Of a DNA stretch of 64,000 nt, positions 23,038-34,107 are shown one piece after another. The position numbers and the translations under genes are program-made. Below the pieces are notes generated by a model that was not told the origin of the DNA, searched no databases, and was given only the letters and a program-made list of their open reading frames with translations. Position 1 is the first letter of the stretch, and every line of letters begins with the position of its first letter. Source of the DNA: Tenrec ecaudatus (Eukaryota > Chordata > Mammalia > Afrosoricida > Tenrecidae); contig NC_134538.1 in the NCBI RefSeq assembly GCF_050624435.1, positions 115,146,437 to 115,210,436 on the forward strand, given 5' to 3'.

Positions 23038-24945
23038 GAAGCCCTGCTGAGTGCTGGATGACAAATGCCCATGTGCTCCAGTATCAGGTACTGTTACTCA
23101 ATCCGCCCAGCGTCCAGTTCTCCAAAACAGCTATCCTCCACCCCGCAACCCTGTGGCCGAATGAAGCTGGGGAGAAGCCAATCCACAGCTTTGTGGAGAC
23201 CTTGGAAACCATCTCCAACATCTGGGCAGACTTAACTGATGTAGCCCTGACGGCTGAAGACCTACAGCTCTTCTCATATGGCAGCAGTTTCATATAGGAT
23301 GGCATCTGGCATGCCGGAGCTGCAGTTACCACGGAAACTGAGGTACTGTGGTTCACCTGCCTGCCCCCGGGTACCTCAGCCCAAAAGGCAGAGCTTATCG
23401 CCCTGACACAGACACTCAAGCTGGGAAAAGAAATATCCATCAATATATGGGCAGATCACCATTATTCTTTTACTTCTGCTCAATTCCATGGAGCCCTTTA
23501 TCAAGAAAGGGGACTTCTAACCTCCAAAGGAAAGGAAATTAAGCACAAGGCTGAAATACAAGACCTCCTTCAAGCCTGTGGGAGCCTCAGCGTCTTGCTA
23601 TAATCCACTGCAAGGCCCTTCAAAGAGGACACTCAAAGGTGATCCGAGGCACCAAGAAGGCAGCATTGGCATCACCAAGGCCAGTAATGGGACTGGCACA
23701 AGCAGAAGGTAAGCGGCCTCTTACCTTGTTCCAGCCAAACCTGTCTACTCGCCCCTGCTACTCAAAACAGGAACTGACACAACAGCTAGCAAAAAAGCTG
23801 GTCAGATTGCTTGTGTTGAAGACCCTGATGGGTGGCTGGTTCTCCCTGATTGCCGCAAGTTGGTCCCTGAGGCGAATGGTAGGGAGTTGGTGAATCAGTT
23901 TCATAAGACCACCCATTTGGGAGGAACGAAACTGTACCTATACCTGTCTAAATGATTCAAAGTTCTAAATTTCCAAAAATGGACACAAGAGATGGCCGAA
24001 AAATGCCTCACCTGTGCCCAAGTAAACAATCCTACACACCAGCCACCCCAGCCACAAGAGCAAGGACATTGCCCTGGTCAATACTGGGAAGTAGACTATA
24101 CTGAGGTAAAGCCAGGACTGTATAGTTATAATTATTTGCTGGTCTTTGTAGCGACCTTCTCTGGTTGGACAGAAGCTTTCCAAACCAGGGCAGCAACGGC
24201 CACCATGGTATGCACACTGCTGTTAACTAGATCCCTAGATTTGGCATTCCTTTGTGCATTGGCTCCGATAATGGCCCTGCCTTCCTGGCACAAATTTCTA
24301 AAATTATAAGTAAAATTTTACATATTAACTGGAAGCTCCAATGTGCCTATTGGCCCCAAAGTTCAGATCAAGTGGATGAATAGAACCTTAAAGGAAATAT
24401 TAACTAAATTATGCACAGAAACTGGTTAGAACTGGGTAAGACTTTTTCCTTTTGCTTTAATGCGTGTCTGATGTACCCCTTACCTTAAAAATCTTGTGCC
24501 TTATGAAATTATGTATGGTACTCCCCTCCTTTCCTACCTAGGGTTTGAATGGAGCAGTGGGCTCACCTCTCTAATATTGAACTTTTAAAGTCTACACAGG
24601 TGGTGCAGAAAGTCCGCAGCACTAACAACACCTTGTTGCGCCGTCTCCACCATCCAGGCACTGCAGGAGATCCTGGGTCGGAGCAGTCACATGGATCAGA
24701 ACCCTTCCATGACCTAACCCCATGCGACTGGGCCTGGGTCAGGCGGCACAAGACCCCTGCGTTCAAGCCAAGGTGGACTGGGCCGTAACAGGTAATCCTT
24801 ACCATTCCCACTGCGGTAAAGGTTACAGACAAGTTGTCATGGATCGACTACACCCAAGTAAAACCATGGTGGGCATGTTCCCAAGCAATGGGCCATACAG
24901 AAAACAGACACCCCACTCACGGTAAAGCTGCAAAAGCTGCCCTAA
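23038..24945 (+). pseudogene. ERV pol remnant: RNase H and integrase
   Basis: RNase H sequence resumes at 23038 (NAHVLQYQVLLLN, 23064). Integrase has the HHCC zinc-binding pattern, with the histidines at 23902-23920 and CLTC at 24004. The catalytic core follows, with the first Asp in DYTEVKP (about 24092) and the second in a GSDNGPAF segment (about 24265, shifted frame). The region meant to hold the catalytic Glu (about 24370) is interrupted by a stop. It is broken in all three frames. Confidence 0.9.
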
Positions 24946-26720
24946 CTTGACTAATCCTGCTGTGTACTGTCGGGGTCAAGGCCAACCCCATCGACCGCAC
25001 CGTACATTTGGACTCTAACAGATTTCACTGCTGACGCTGTCATAAGCACCAGTGCTCCCACCGTGCTTGCCCCCACCTTTGAGTTTGATTTGTGTACCCT
25101 GTTTAAGCAAAAGACAACAATTGCCCCCTTCACATTATGGCTATGGGGGGAGGGGGGTCTTTCCTGTAAAAGAGTTTATGGGTGTGGAGTGCAGGGATAG
25201 ACGGTTGCTGCAAACAAGAGATATATACACATGTCCAGCCGAGCTGCAAACAACAGATATATACGCGTGCCCAGCCAGCAGTGGCCCTTCATGCCAGACT
25301 AATACCGAGTTTTATTGTGCCAAGTGGGGATGTGAAACTGTGTTGCTGGAAGCCTAACCATAAAGATGCTTATTCCCATTTTTGGAGAAAAGGACATTGT
25401 CACTGGTCTTTATGGCATAAAGGGGCTTGCAACCCCATAAAGTGGCAGGTTAAAAAGAACCAATCACCAGAATAGGTAACTGGAAAAACCTGGGAAGTTA
25501 GATTGTGTCAGTGGACCGGAACCTGGTGTTATAGTTACAATTCAAAAGCGCTTGCTTCTACAAAACCTGCCCAGCCTATTGGACCCAACAAAGTTCTAAG
25601 TCCTCCTCCTGTAAAACCCAGGCCCACACCACTGCCACATGTTACCAGGACTTATACCACCAAAGTAACCTCCACACATAGCCCAGAGCCTGAGAAAGCC
25701 AAAGTAAACTCCCCCGTGTTAGCAGAAGTAAAAACCCTAAAAAACTTTTTTTGCTTTTATAAATGCTACTAACCCAAACTTCACCAGTGATTGTTGGCCA
25801 TGTCTTAACCCGGCACCATGCTACTTTGTGGGAATTGGATCTAATGATACCTCCTCAGTAGCTAACATCACACTATCAGATTATAATAGTAACAGTAGTG
25901 TGTGCAGGTGGAAGGAAGCCAGGGAAAGGTCTACCCTAACCCTGGAAGACTTACAAGAGAAAGGACACTGTTATCAAACCAGCTGGAAAACCCAGCAGTA
26001 TAATCACTATTGTGCCAGTGTTTCTGTTACACCCAGTTCCAAGGAAGCCTTTCTGTTAGCAGCCCCACCAGGAAGGTGGTTTGCTTGTTCCACTGGACTC
26101 TCTCCCTGCTTGTTCTCTACAACCTTACTCACCTCTGACCACACTGGACTTTGCATATTAGTTCATATTTTACCCCCAGTATTTCTGTATTCTGGGAAAG
26201 CCGTGTGGCAGCATTTTAACACTTATTTCAGAGTCAAAGAGCCTCCATATTGGTTCCTTTACTTGTGGGGCTAGGTGTAGCTGGGTCAGCATCAGTAGGA
26301 ACTATGGCCTTAATACAAGGAAATGAAAATTATCAAATTTTAAGTCAGCAGATTGAAAATGATTTACTGGATTTAGAGCAGTCTGCCAGTTATCTAGAAA
26401 AATCCCTCAATTCCCTTGCTGAAGTAGTATTACAAAGCAGGTGAGGATTGGACCTTTTATTTCTTAAGCAAGGCAGCCTTTGTATGGCTCTGGGTGAAAC
26501 TTGCTGCTTTTATGCCAACCATTCAGGGATAATCAAAAATAGCTTAGCTTTAGTCAGAAAAAGATTAAGTGCGTGAGAAGAAAACAGAAACAGTCAAAAA
26601 AGTTGGTTCCAGCAAATGTTTAGCTGGTCTCTATGGCTCGCCACCCTAATCTCCAGCCTAGCAGGCCCTCTGCTTTTGCTTTTATTAGGACTAACTTGTG
26701 GCCCGCTAATCATCAATTAA
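24946..26720 (+). pseudogene. ERV env remnant (SU and TM)
   Basis: The surface part has a CWPC motif (25792-25803), the CXXC type that pairs with TM in gammaretroviruses. The transmembrane subunit holds a hydrophobic fusion-peptide-like stretch (about 26250-26310) and heptad-rich sequence. An immunosuppressive-domain-like region with a TGA at 26443 follows. The CX6CC motif (26481-26507), a hydrophobic anchor (26640-26715) and a stop at 26718 complete it. Frameshifts and stops separate these pieces, so no full envelope can be made. The motifs fix the class as gamma-type env. Confidence 0.88.
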
Positions 26721-26863
26721 AAAGTGCAGTTTGTACAAGACCGAGTACAGTCTGTCAAGTTGTTGGTAGGAAGTAAATCGTATGAGTGGCTAGCCCAGAG
26801 TGAGCCCCCGCCACAGCCCTATAAAACGCTTACACCTGGAAGATTCACAGGTGTAACAACCAC

Positions 26864-26872
26864 AGGGAGGAA
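26864..26872 (+). promoter_or_regulatory. Polypurine tract
   Basis: AGGGAGGAA directly precedes the 3' LTR TG. This is the plus-strand primer site of reverse transcription. Confidence 0.85.
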
Positions 26873-27257
26873 TGTGATAGTTAGCCTGAGTGGAACCATC
26901 TTGTAGCAGTTTTCGTTTTGTATCAAGCTATGGAAATCCCCCTGAGGTTAAGGTCAAGCAAACATTGGCCAGAAAATAGCAGCTGCAAGATAAGGCCACA
27001 CACAATTCTCAAAGAAAGAAAAAGTTTTAAAATGTCCAGGCTAACTGCAAAGTCTGCTTCTGTTCCTGCTTGCTTGCACAGCTGCAAAGCCCCATTGTTT
27101 AGCCCACCCTATAAAAACCCAAGTCTGTAAGCCATTGGGACCTGCTCCGAGAGCTGGTCCCGGCGCAGATTCTTTTTTCTCCTTTCTGTCCCCCCTTAAT
27201 AAACTGTTTTGCTTCTTACCAGAGACTGAGTTGTCCTTGTCCAGTTCATGTACACCA
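26873..27257 (+). mobile_element. ERV 3' LTR
   Basis: TGTGATAGTTAGCCTGAGTG to ATGTACACCA. TATAAAA lies at 27110-27116 and AATAAA at 27198-27203. The end is placed so that the flanking EIF4B reading length (AGG GCC ... AGC TTT, nine codons) is restored once one CCAC copy is removed. An end at 27254 is the alternative. Confidence 0.95.
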
Positions 27258-30200
27258 CCACCACTGGCAGCTTTGACGACTCCCCATCCAGGAGACGTGA
27301 TGCCAGCTTTGGAGACTAGTTCCGGGGCCGTTACGATTCCGGCCGGTTTCATGATGGGTACCGTGACAGTCCTGCGATGACCCACGCCGGGATATGGATC
27401 GGCCCGGGGGCCGGGTCGATATGACGACCGAGGTAGCAGAGACCGTGAGAGAGACTCCGACTCCAGGCTAGGCGGTGGCAGACGCGCATTTGGTGATGGA
27501 TACCGAGGGATGAGACTACAGAGGAGGTGGGGGTCGCTACGAAGACCCCCGCTATGACAGACCGGAGGGCCGGTCGTGGGGCTCTCCTAAGATGACTCTC
27601 GAGATGATTATGGGCGTGATGACAGAGGTCCCCCGCAAAGACCCAAACTGAATCTAAAGCCTCGGCGTACTCCTCAGGAAGACGGTTCCTCTGGTGGCAC
27701 GTCCCGGTCCAGTGGAGCAGCGAAGCCCGCGAGAGCGGACAGGAAGTGTAGCTGCAGAAGGAGCAGGAGAAGATACGTCTGCTGGACCAGCCAAAGTCGA
27801 TTCAGGGCCTCAGGAGAGACACCCACGCTGGCAAAGTGAAGAAACTCAGGAACGGGGGCAGGAAGTTGAGTCATGGCAGACGGGATCCTCAGCCACTTCT
27901 GGCAGAAGGAAGTGCGATCAGGATACACGCAGGAGAGTGAAGGCTCGGGAAAATGAAATATTCAATAAAGAGGAAGATTGTCACTCTCCAGCTTCCAAGA
28001 CTCCTGAACTGGATCAGCCTCTAAAAGTCAAGCCGGCCCCTCCGCCAAAGGAGAATGGCTGGGTGAAGCGAAGCTCCAGGCTTCCTGCTCGGTCTCCGAG
28101 CTCAGGCACCGAGCTGCAGTCCCCTGCAAGTGTGGGAGGGAAGGTGGCTCTGCTCCACCATCCGAAGGAGGACCAGCAATGAAAGCACATGAAAAAAGTC
28201 GATGGGGGTGAGTCTCCCAAAAAGCCGAAGTGGGAGCTCCAGCTGTGGTCCAGCAGGCGGAGGAAACAGAGACCACTGGAAGGAGTCAGACAGGAACGAT
28301 GGCAAAAAGGATCAAGACTCAGATCTGTCCCTGAGCCAAAGAAAGTCGAAGAAATTCCAGCCTCCCCGTTCAGTTCCGCAAGCAAGTACGCAGCCCTCTC
28401 TGTGGACGGTGACCAGGAAACTGAGGGGGAGGATGACACCGCATAGACTGACTGCATCCTGGGCTTCCTCCTCGTCTCTCCACCCAGGACCCTTGAGGGG
28501 CCAATCGAACCTCTCTATCCAGTGGCAGGACAGGTCCCCTCACAATAAAACGTGCCGTCCCCTGAAGACCTCTCTTCCCTGTTCTTAATTTGAAATGAAA
28601 TGAAATTCTTTTGCATGCTGCTGCAGCTTTTAAAGTATCCTGCTGAGCGGAGACTAGCCCCTGCAGCCAGAGAGCCAGAGCCGGGGTCTTTCAGGGCCCA
28701 GTGGTGCGTTGTGTGGTACCAGGGCTCTCCCTCAGCAGGTTGCAGGACTGGAACTGATGTCTGCATTCTGGCCGGGCAGGAATAAGGAAGTATATATGGT
28801 TTCTGCCTCTTCATTCCGCCTAACCTATTATGGCAGATGTGAATTCTAAAACATGACCTGCTCAAATGTTCTCCCCTCCTTAGAAAGTGGGGCTCAAACT
28901 ATCTCTGAGTTGGGTTTCGGCTCTGGAGGCCGCTAGGCCTTGGGGTCAGCCTAGGGGGAATTCCTTCATTGTTACCCCCCACCCCATGGGTGGTAGGGGA
29001 GTGAGCCTACAGGACAGGTCTTCCTGAAGTACTGGGACTGGGGTAGGGAAAATCAAATGATTAAAAAAAAATCCTGACCCTCAGGGAGGTGTTTCCAATC
29101 AACACATGATGGGGAGGTTTGCTGCCTAATCTTTTGTGTCCTGGCTTTGCCCCTCTGAAACTCTCCTTCCTGAAAGTTCAAATACATTCATGTTCTATTA
29201 AAACCCTGAAGTTTTAAGCCTGAACTTTTAGTCATCTTGGTGTTTGGTTTGGGTCATCAGCCAGATCTGAGGCGTTGCCTCTCAGCTGCTGGGAGCTGCT
29301 CACCTTCCTCCAGAGAGCAGGCCCTTCAATGTTTGAACTCTCCTACCCACCGGCTGGCTCCTCTTCTCTTCTCCCACACCCATGTGTGCACCCCTACCCC
29401 TTAGTAATTAAGGCTTAATGCGTCAGAAAACTCTAGAATTCGTGCCTTCCGGGAGTAAATGAGAGTAGATAGATGATGATATTCAGTGGGGCATCTTTAA
29501 CAGCCTTGGTTTTTGTTATTGTTTCTTTTAAGACATTTCCTTCTGTCCACTGCTAATCCCACGCAAATGTTTTGATTTATAATGTCACATACACTAGCAT
29601 GTGTGAGTGCGTGTTTTGATTTTGTGTTCTGTCCTGTCTTTTTCTCTGAGCTTCCCTTGAGAGATTAAATGATGGAGAGAACTATTCACCAGGGTCTTGG
29701 TTTCTCTCGTAGCCTGCCTGCTTTCTTGTGCTCTTGTGCACCTCAGTACACATCAGATTGCTAGGTGGTATCCTTCCCCAGGTGGCTGCAGAGGTGACAG
29801 GTTGGCCTCTTGTCTTATTGGCAAGCTCTGCCCCCATCGTTGCTAAGCAGGCGCCCTCTGGCTGTGAGTAGGTGTTTGCTTCTCAGCTGCAGCAGTGAAC
29901 ACAATGAGTCATTTACCTAATGGACATCAAGGCTCTGCCACGTGAGGGCGTTTCAGCTGCCATGGGTTGTCTGCTAACTAGGAATTGGGCTTTTAGAGAA
30001 AGGTACCCAAGGTTGAAAGTGGATGTCTTTATTTTGTTTTAACCCTTTGCCACAGAGAATGAGAAGGCAGGGTTTATCCTCTTGTCTACTCTCCTTCCAA
30101 ATAGTTGTGTCCAAAAGAGCAGCACTTTCCCATTTCCCTGCTCTGCCCTCCTGTTACGGTGGAAACCAGGATGAACTGATGTCCAGCTCCTGAACACATG

Positions 30201-30358
30201 TAAAATTTGAACAAAATATCTTGTATGAAAATGATTTGCAATCTGTAGATTTAATACCTAGGAGATAAACTTGAGATGTAAAATCCCCATCTTTTGGGTT
30301 GTGGGGTTTTTGTTTTCTCTGAATAAATCTGATCTTGAAAGTTGCAAAGCAAAAAAAA
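27258..30358 (+). pseudogene. EIF4B: EIF4B processed pseudogene, 3' part with 3' UTR
   Basis: The copy resumes exactly where the 5' part stopped: SFDD-like, then the DRYG-rich arginine/aspartate region (27380-27640, frameshifted). PPQRPKLNLKPR follows at about 27633, then ERHPRWQSEETQERG (27814), NKEEDCHSP (27965), PPPKENGWVKRSS (28037) and SASKYAALSVDG (28374), ending at a TAG at 28444-28446. About 1.9 kb of 3' UTR follows, with AATAAA at 30322-30327 and a short poly(A) at 30351-30358. The introns are absent, as expected for an L1-mobilised mRNA copy. Several frameshifts separate the open pieces. Confidence 0.93.
30322..30327 (+). terminator. Polyadenylation signal of the EIF4B retrocopy
   Basis: AATAAA lies 23 bp before the remnant A-tail. 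This marks the copied mRNA end. Confidence 0.85.
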
Positions 30359-30530
30359 GATTGCAACGCAATGTAAACAAAGGCAACATCCTCACAATTG
30401 GACCCATAACTAACATTTTGACAAATGGCGAATAGACTACTCATAAAGGGTTTTTGTCTTGTTTGGGTTCACAGTCAATGCTCATGACAGCAATAGTCAA
30501 CAAAGCACCATGCATTGTGTGTATCTACCA
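30359..30530 (+). mobile_element. RTE LINE, continuation after the retrocopy
   Basis: GGCAACATCCTCACAATTGG and CACAGTCAATGCTCATGAC continue the RTE C-terminal region that stopped at 19123. This shows that the EIF4B copy landed inside the LINE. The copy is truncated before the element's normal 3' end. Confidence 0.85.
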
Positions 30531-30596
30531 CACAAGATCCCTTTCAAATATAGAATAGCAAGGATACCTCTTTGAGGAATAAGTGCTTCTGACACA

Positions 30597-30668
30597 GGCT
30601 GGTGATCCAAAACAGGCCAGCGATTCAAAGCAGCCTGGAGATTGGGAGCAGACCACGGATCTGGAGCA
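30597..30668 (+). repeat. Degenerate 18-bp tandem repeat, four units
   Basis: Four successive 18-bp units read as AGDPKQ, ASDSKQ, PGDWEQ and TTDLEQ in one frame (pattern xxDxxQ). The 80-codon opening around it has no start context or homology that I recognise. Confidence 0.6.
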
Positions 30669-30849
30669 GAGACCTTGTCTTCTCCTGGCCGTGGATACGG
30701 AGCTTAATCAGCCTCTGAGAACATGCTCAGTGGATGGCAGCAAAGTGATCAATCTGCCCACCCCTGCATCCCCTTCCCGCCCCAAACATCAGAATGACAG
30801 GCCTGCGGGCATAGCATGGGTATAACCCCACTCAAGGGGAGTGAGCAAC

Positions 30850-31078
30850 AGCATGGTATGCGAAAGGTGAGAGTGCGTGGAGTAAGGTATGGCATAAGTA
30901 AATAAAGGTTCCTGGAGGGCTGGGGAGGGGAGGGCGGAGATAAAGGGGAGCTGATATCAAGGGGTGCAAGAAGCAAGTGTTTTGAAACTGAGTGTGGCAG
31001 CAATGGTGCAATACAACTATGAAAAGTTATGATGTCGGGAAGACCACCCAATAAAAATGAAACAAACAAAAACATCCA
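30850..31078 (+). mobile_element. L1 3' end, diverged subfamily
   Basis: GGGGAGCTGATATCAAGGGG, GCAAGTGTTTTGAAACTGAG and CACCCAATAAAAATGAAAC follow the order of the L1 terminus at 63.3-63.45 kb, but with many differences. The 5' edge is approximate. Confidence 0.6.
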
Positions 31079-31390
31079 CATTTATTCTATCACATTATCC
31101 AAAAAGTCTAAAGTAAACTTCATGTCCAATATTTCATCTTCTGAATCATCAAAGTTCAATGTGGGTGAGATATTGGACATAATCCATCCTAAAGTGAAAA
31201 TTCCTCTTCATCTGACAACATGTGAATTCTGTGTTACAAGTTACCTGTTTCCAAAGTCCCATGATAAAACAAGCATAAGGTAGATGGGAGAAATCCAAGT
31301 GAAAGAAGGGTTAAAGACACCATCCAAGTCCAAACTACATCAGCTCTCAAGATTTGGAAAAAATCCTCTGTTCTCTGAGAACATCTAGAC

Positions 31391-31612
31391 CAGGGGTGGG
31401 AATCCAGCCTTGTAGAGCTCATGAAATCGTCAATAGCAGCTAACATCACACCTCACCTGAGAGAAGCCGATCCAGCCATCACATTAATGAAATTAAATGT
31501 TTGCCCATATATAGCAGGCTAATTTTTGAGGTGATGCTTTTGTATGGCCCATGAACGATGTTTTAAATATCCAGATAGTCTTTGGCAATAAAAAGGTTTT
31601 TTCCAATTCCTG
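31391..31612. mobile_element. hAT-type non-autonomous DNA transposon
   Basis: The left end CAGGGGTGGGAATCC and the right end (complement CAGGAATTGGAAAAAA) are the degraded hAT terminal repeats. The inside contains GCCCATATATAGCAGGC and TATGGCCCATGAACGATG. The eight-base flanks ATCTAGAC and ATTTAGGT agree at five positions. Old, pan-mammalian type. Confidence 0.7.
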
Positions 31613-33379
31613 ATTTAGGTAATGGCCCTAGTGTCCAGACTCTGGGTCTGGTCAAGTTGTTGCATTCTGTGAGAGTGCTTTGGGGCCTGGGTTCCCACTC
31701 TGCCTTCCAAGCCCACTCAAATCCTACTCCTTGTACTCTGTCGAGTCCTGTTGTTCTGCCCCTTGGGCATTATAGTCCCATTGACTTAGCTGTGAGTCTC
31801 ACTTTAAGGAGAGCCCCACACTCAAGAATCATGTGGGCAAAGATCTATTTAAAACCTAGGATACCGTGGCTATTCCCGTGGAAAGCTCAGAAATATACCA
31901 TATTTGGGGGGAACATATTCCATCCATAACACCGTGGTTAAGAAAAACCAAACATTTTTAGGTTTATACTTTTAACAGCCATAATGTTCTAAGGATGTTA
32001 TAAGATCTTTAAAAAAAAAGTGTGAAACTACATCCTGAAGTAGGTGGAATTAATTGGTTAGATTTCTGAATGGTTATTGAATTTAATGGGAAATTAATGT
32101 AGAATTGAAACATGTAAAATTATGCCAATTAATTTCATCTCAATTTTTTATAGTATAGCAAGCAAAGGGAATTTAAATGTCATTTTGATCACAACTATGT
32201 CTCAATAATAGAAATTTGAATTTATGTTAGAGGTCATTTTATGTCTTGGGTTGTCTTCTTACATCTGCTCAGCAACTGCATTTGGCCTCTTACTTGACAA
32301 ATATGACCAACCATTGGTTTCCAGAACTACAATATTCTTCAATAAAAGTAAACAAAAATACATCAAATTACAGTACAAATAAAAGATTTCAATAATTGGT
32401 ATATGACTTTTAATCATCCCTGCTCTATTGCCATGGGATAATTTTTAGGGAAAAGGCCCACTGGTCTCAGCCTTACATTGAGTGCTCCTCATTTTCCTCC
32501 ACTCAGCCCCTCTCTCTTCGTCTGGATTCATGTTCTCTTTCTTTCATCTGGATGCTCTCATTTAATAAAGGGATTCCATGGTCCATTGGAGAAGGATCCA
32601 CTGAATCTTACCCTTAGCAGCAACAGCAAACAGTTTGCCCTCCCTGGGGCAATGGAATTAGAAGACAATGGTGTTTTACAACAAACTTTTTTGTATCTCT
32701 TTGACTCAGTTGTTATAGAGAAAAAGGTCAGTCTTTCTTCCTCAGAGGCCAAGGGTGACAAATTCTACCCCTTCCTAATAACATATTTACTAGCTCTCTC
32801 CTAGACCATGCAGTTCTCTAGCATAACAAAGATAGGCCAAAAGGGTGTTACTACGAAAGGTAAACCAAACAAAGACTAACAAGCGTGCATATGCCCACAT
32901 TCCTGTTTCACAGTATGATATTCCAGTGGACTACTCCATTAGCTAATTACTTCCTGCTTCTGTACACAAAGCTATTCATTGCTATGAAGCCAAGATAAAC
33001 ACAGTATTAACTCTCTTGTCAACTCCTACTAACTCTTTCTTTGTCCTTCGTTCATCTGGGGAAAAAAATTAAAGGCCAATCCTGTTGTGTTGTACAGATT
33101 ATTTTTCCAATAAGTTTATACTTATACCATTTTTATTAAAAATTCATGTCCTTATCCTCAACTCTAGGTTTCTTCAGAACCTCATCTTATAACACGCTAT
33201 GAAATTCACTTATTTATGATAGTTTTTACTGTATTCACCACTTGAATTTACCTGTCATGAGGAATAGGATTTATTTGCCTGCTTTGTATATTGAGTATCT
33301 TAGAGTATTGCAGAAACAGTGAATTCGTTTGACTTTACAAGCCAAATACTAACTCCCACCAAATGACCTCTCAGGTAAG
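31613..33379. other. Unassigned stretch
   Basis: 31640-31930 is GC-balanced and may be an old LTR, but the family is not named. 32478-32804 is open for 108 codons with no splice or domain evidence. The rest is AT-rich. Confidence 0.45.
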
Positions 33380-33639
33380 AAGCGTGTGTAGGGGGCAGGG
33401 GTGCAGATACTGATAAGAGTCACTTGTGAGTCATTGCAAACAGGATTCCCTGGAGGGCCATCCTGGTGCGTATAAAATTCGCCCTCTAAGAAGCAGGAAG
33501 AGGGATCCCATTACCAGCAAGCGTCAGGTGTAAGAGTCCCTGTGCAAGTGAACCTCCTGGATCAGATGACCGCTATCCCATCAAAGGAGCAAAAGCCAAA
33601 CCAGGATCCAGAGAATGGATCCAAGCCATTGAGCAAGTA

Positions 33640-34010
33640 GAGCAGAGTCCTTTGTACAGGAGTCTGGATTGCCGATTGGGGTGCTCTGGCCGTTAATTGG
33701 GGAAGTTGGACTTGTTGAAATGTGGAAGCAGAGCTGAGTGCGTCTGGACAGAGGCTTATTGGGTTGCCTTGGGGTGCCTAAATTCAGGAAGTTGGGCTCT
33801 CTGACCTAGAAAAATGGAGCTGAGAATTTAGAGCCTGAGGCTTAATTACTGGCAAGCAGTGCCTCTGGGCACATAATCCAAGGAGCTGGGTTTGCTGACT
33901 CCTGTCTGGAGCTTGACTGCTTTTGAGTAGAATGATATATGACCCTTTGGGCATTTATTAACAGACGTGAAATTTTATAACATGTCCTCATAAACAACAA
34001 CCCTGAGAAC
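33640..34010 (+). repeat. Unclassified interspersed repeat, copy 1
   Basis: AGCTGGGTTTGCTGACTCCTG, AATGATATATGACCCTTTGG and GCATTTATTAACAG resemble 50650-50745 (AGCTAGGTTTGTTGACTCCT, GAGTGACATGTCCTTTG, TATTTATTAGCAG). Both lie in the same orientation and may be LTR pieces. Edges are uncertain. Confidence 0.5.
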
Positions 34011-34107
34011 TTTTCACAGCCACTGAAAACCCTATGGGTACACTTGAGGTCCCCTGAGTCAGAATTAACTCTACTAAAACCCGTGTATTTTAGTTTGGTT
34101 TGGGGCA
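34010..34107 (+). mobile_element. AfroSINE tail fragment
   Basis: AAAACCCTATGGGTACAC, GAGTCAGAATTAACTCTAC and a terminal GTTTGGTTTGGGG are the 3' portion only. Confidence 0.65.

Noticed and set aside
22251-23042. AAAAGAAGC as L1 target duplication in ERV pol
   Set aside because: The left copy lies before further pol sequence (KLTLGQ-like), so it is not at the insertion edge.
19676-27258. Alternative placement of the ERV right end at 27254
   Set aside because: It also gives a CCAC duplication and a TG...CA LTR, but leaves the EIF4B reading three bases too long and a longer gap to the primer site. Kept only as a second choice.
27694-28182. 162-codon open frame resembling a gene
   Set aside because: It is a surviving in-frame piece of the EIF4B processed pseudogene, not a separate gene.
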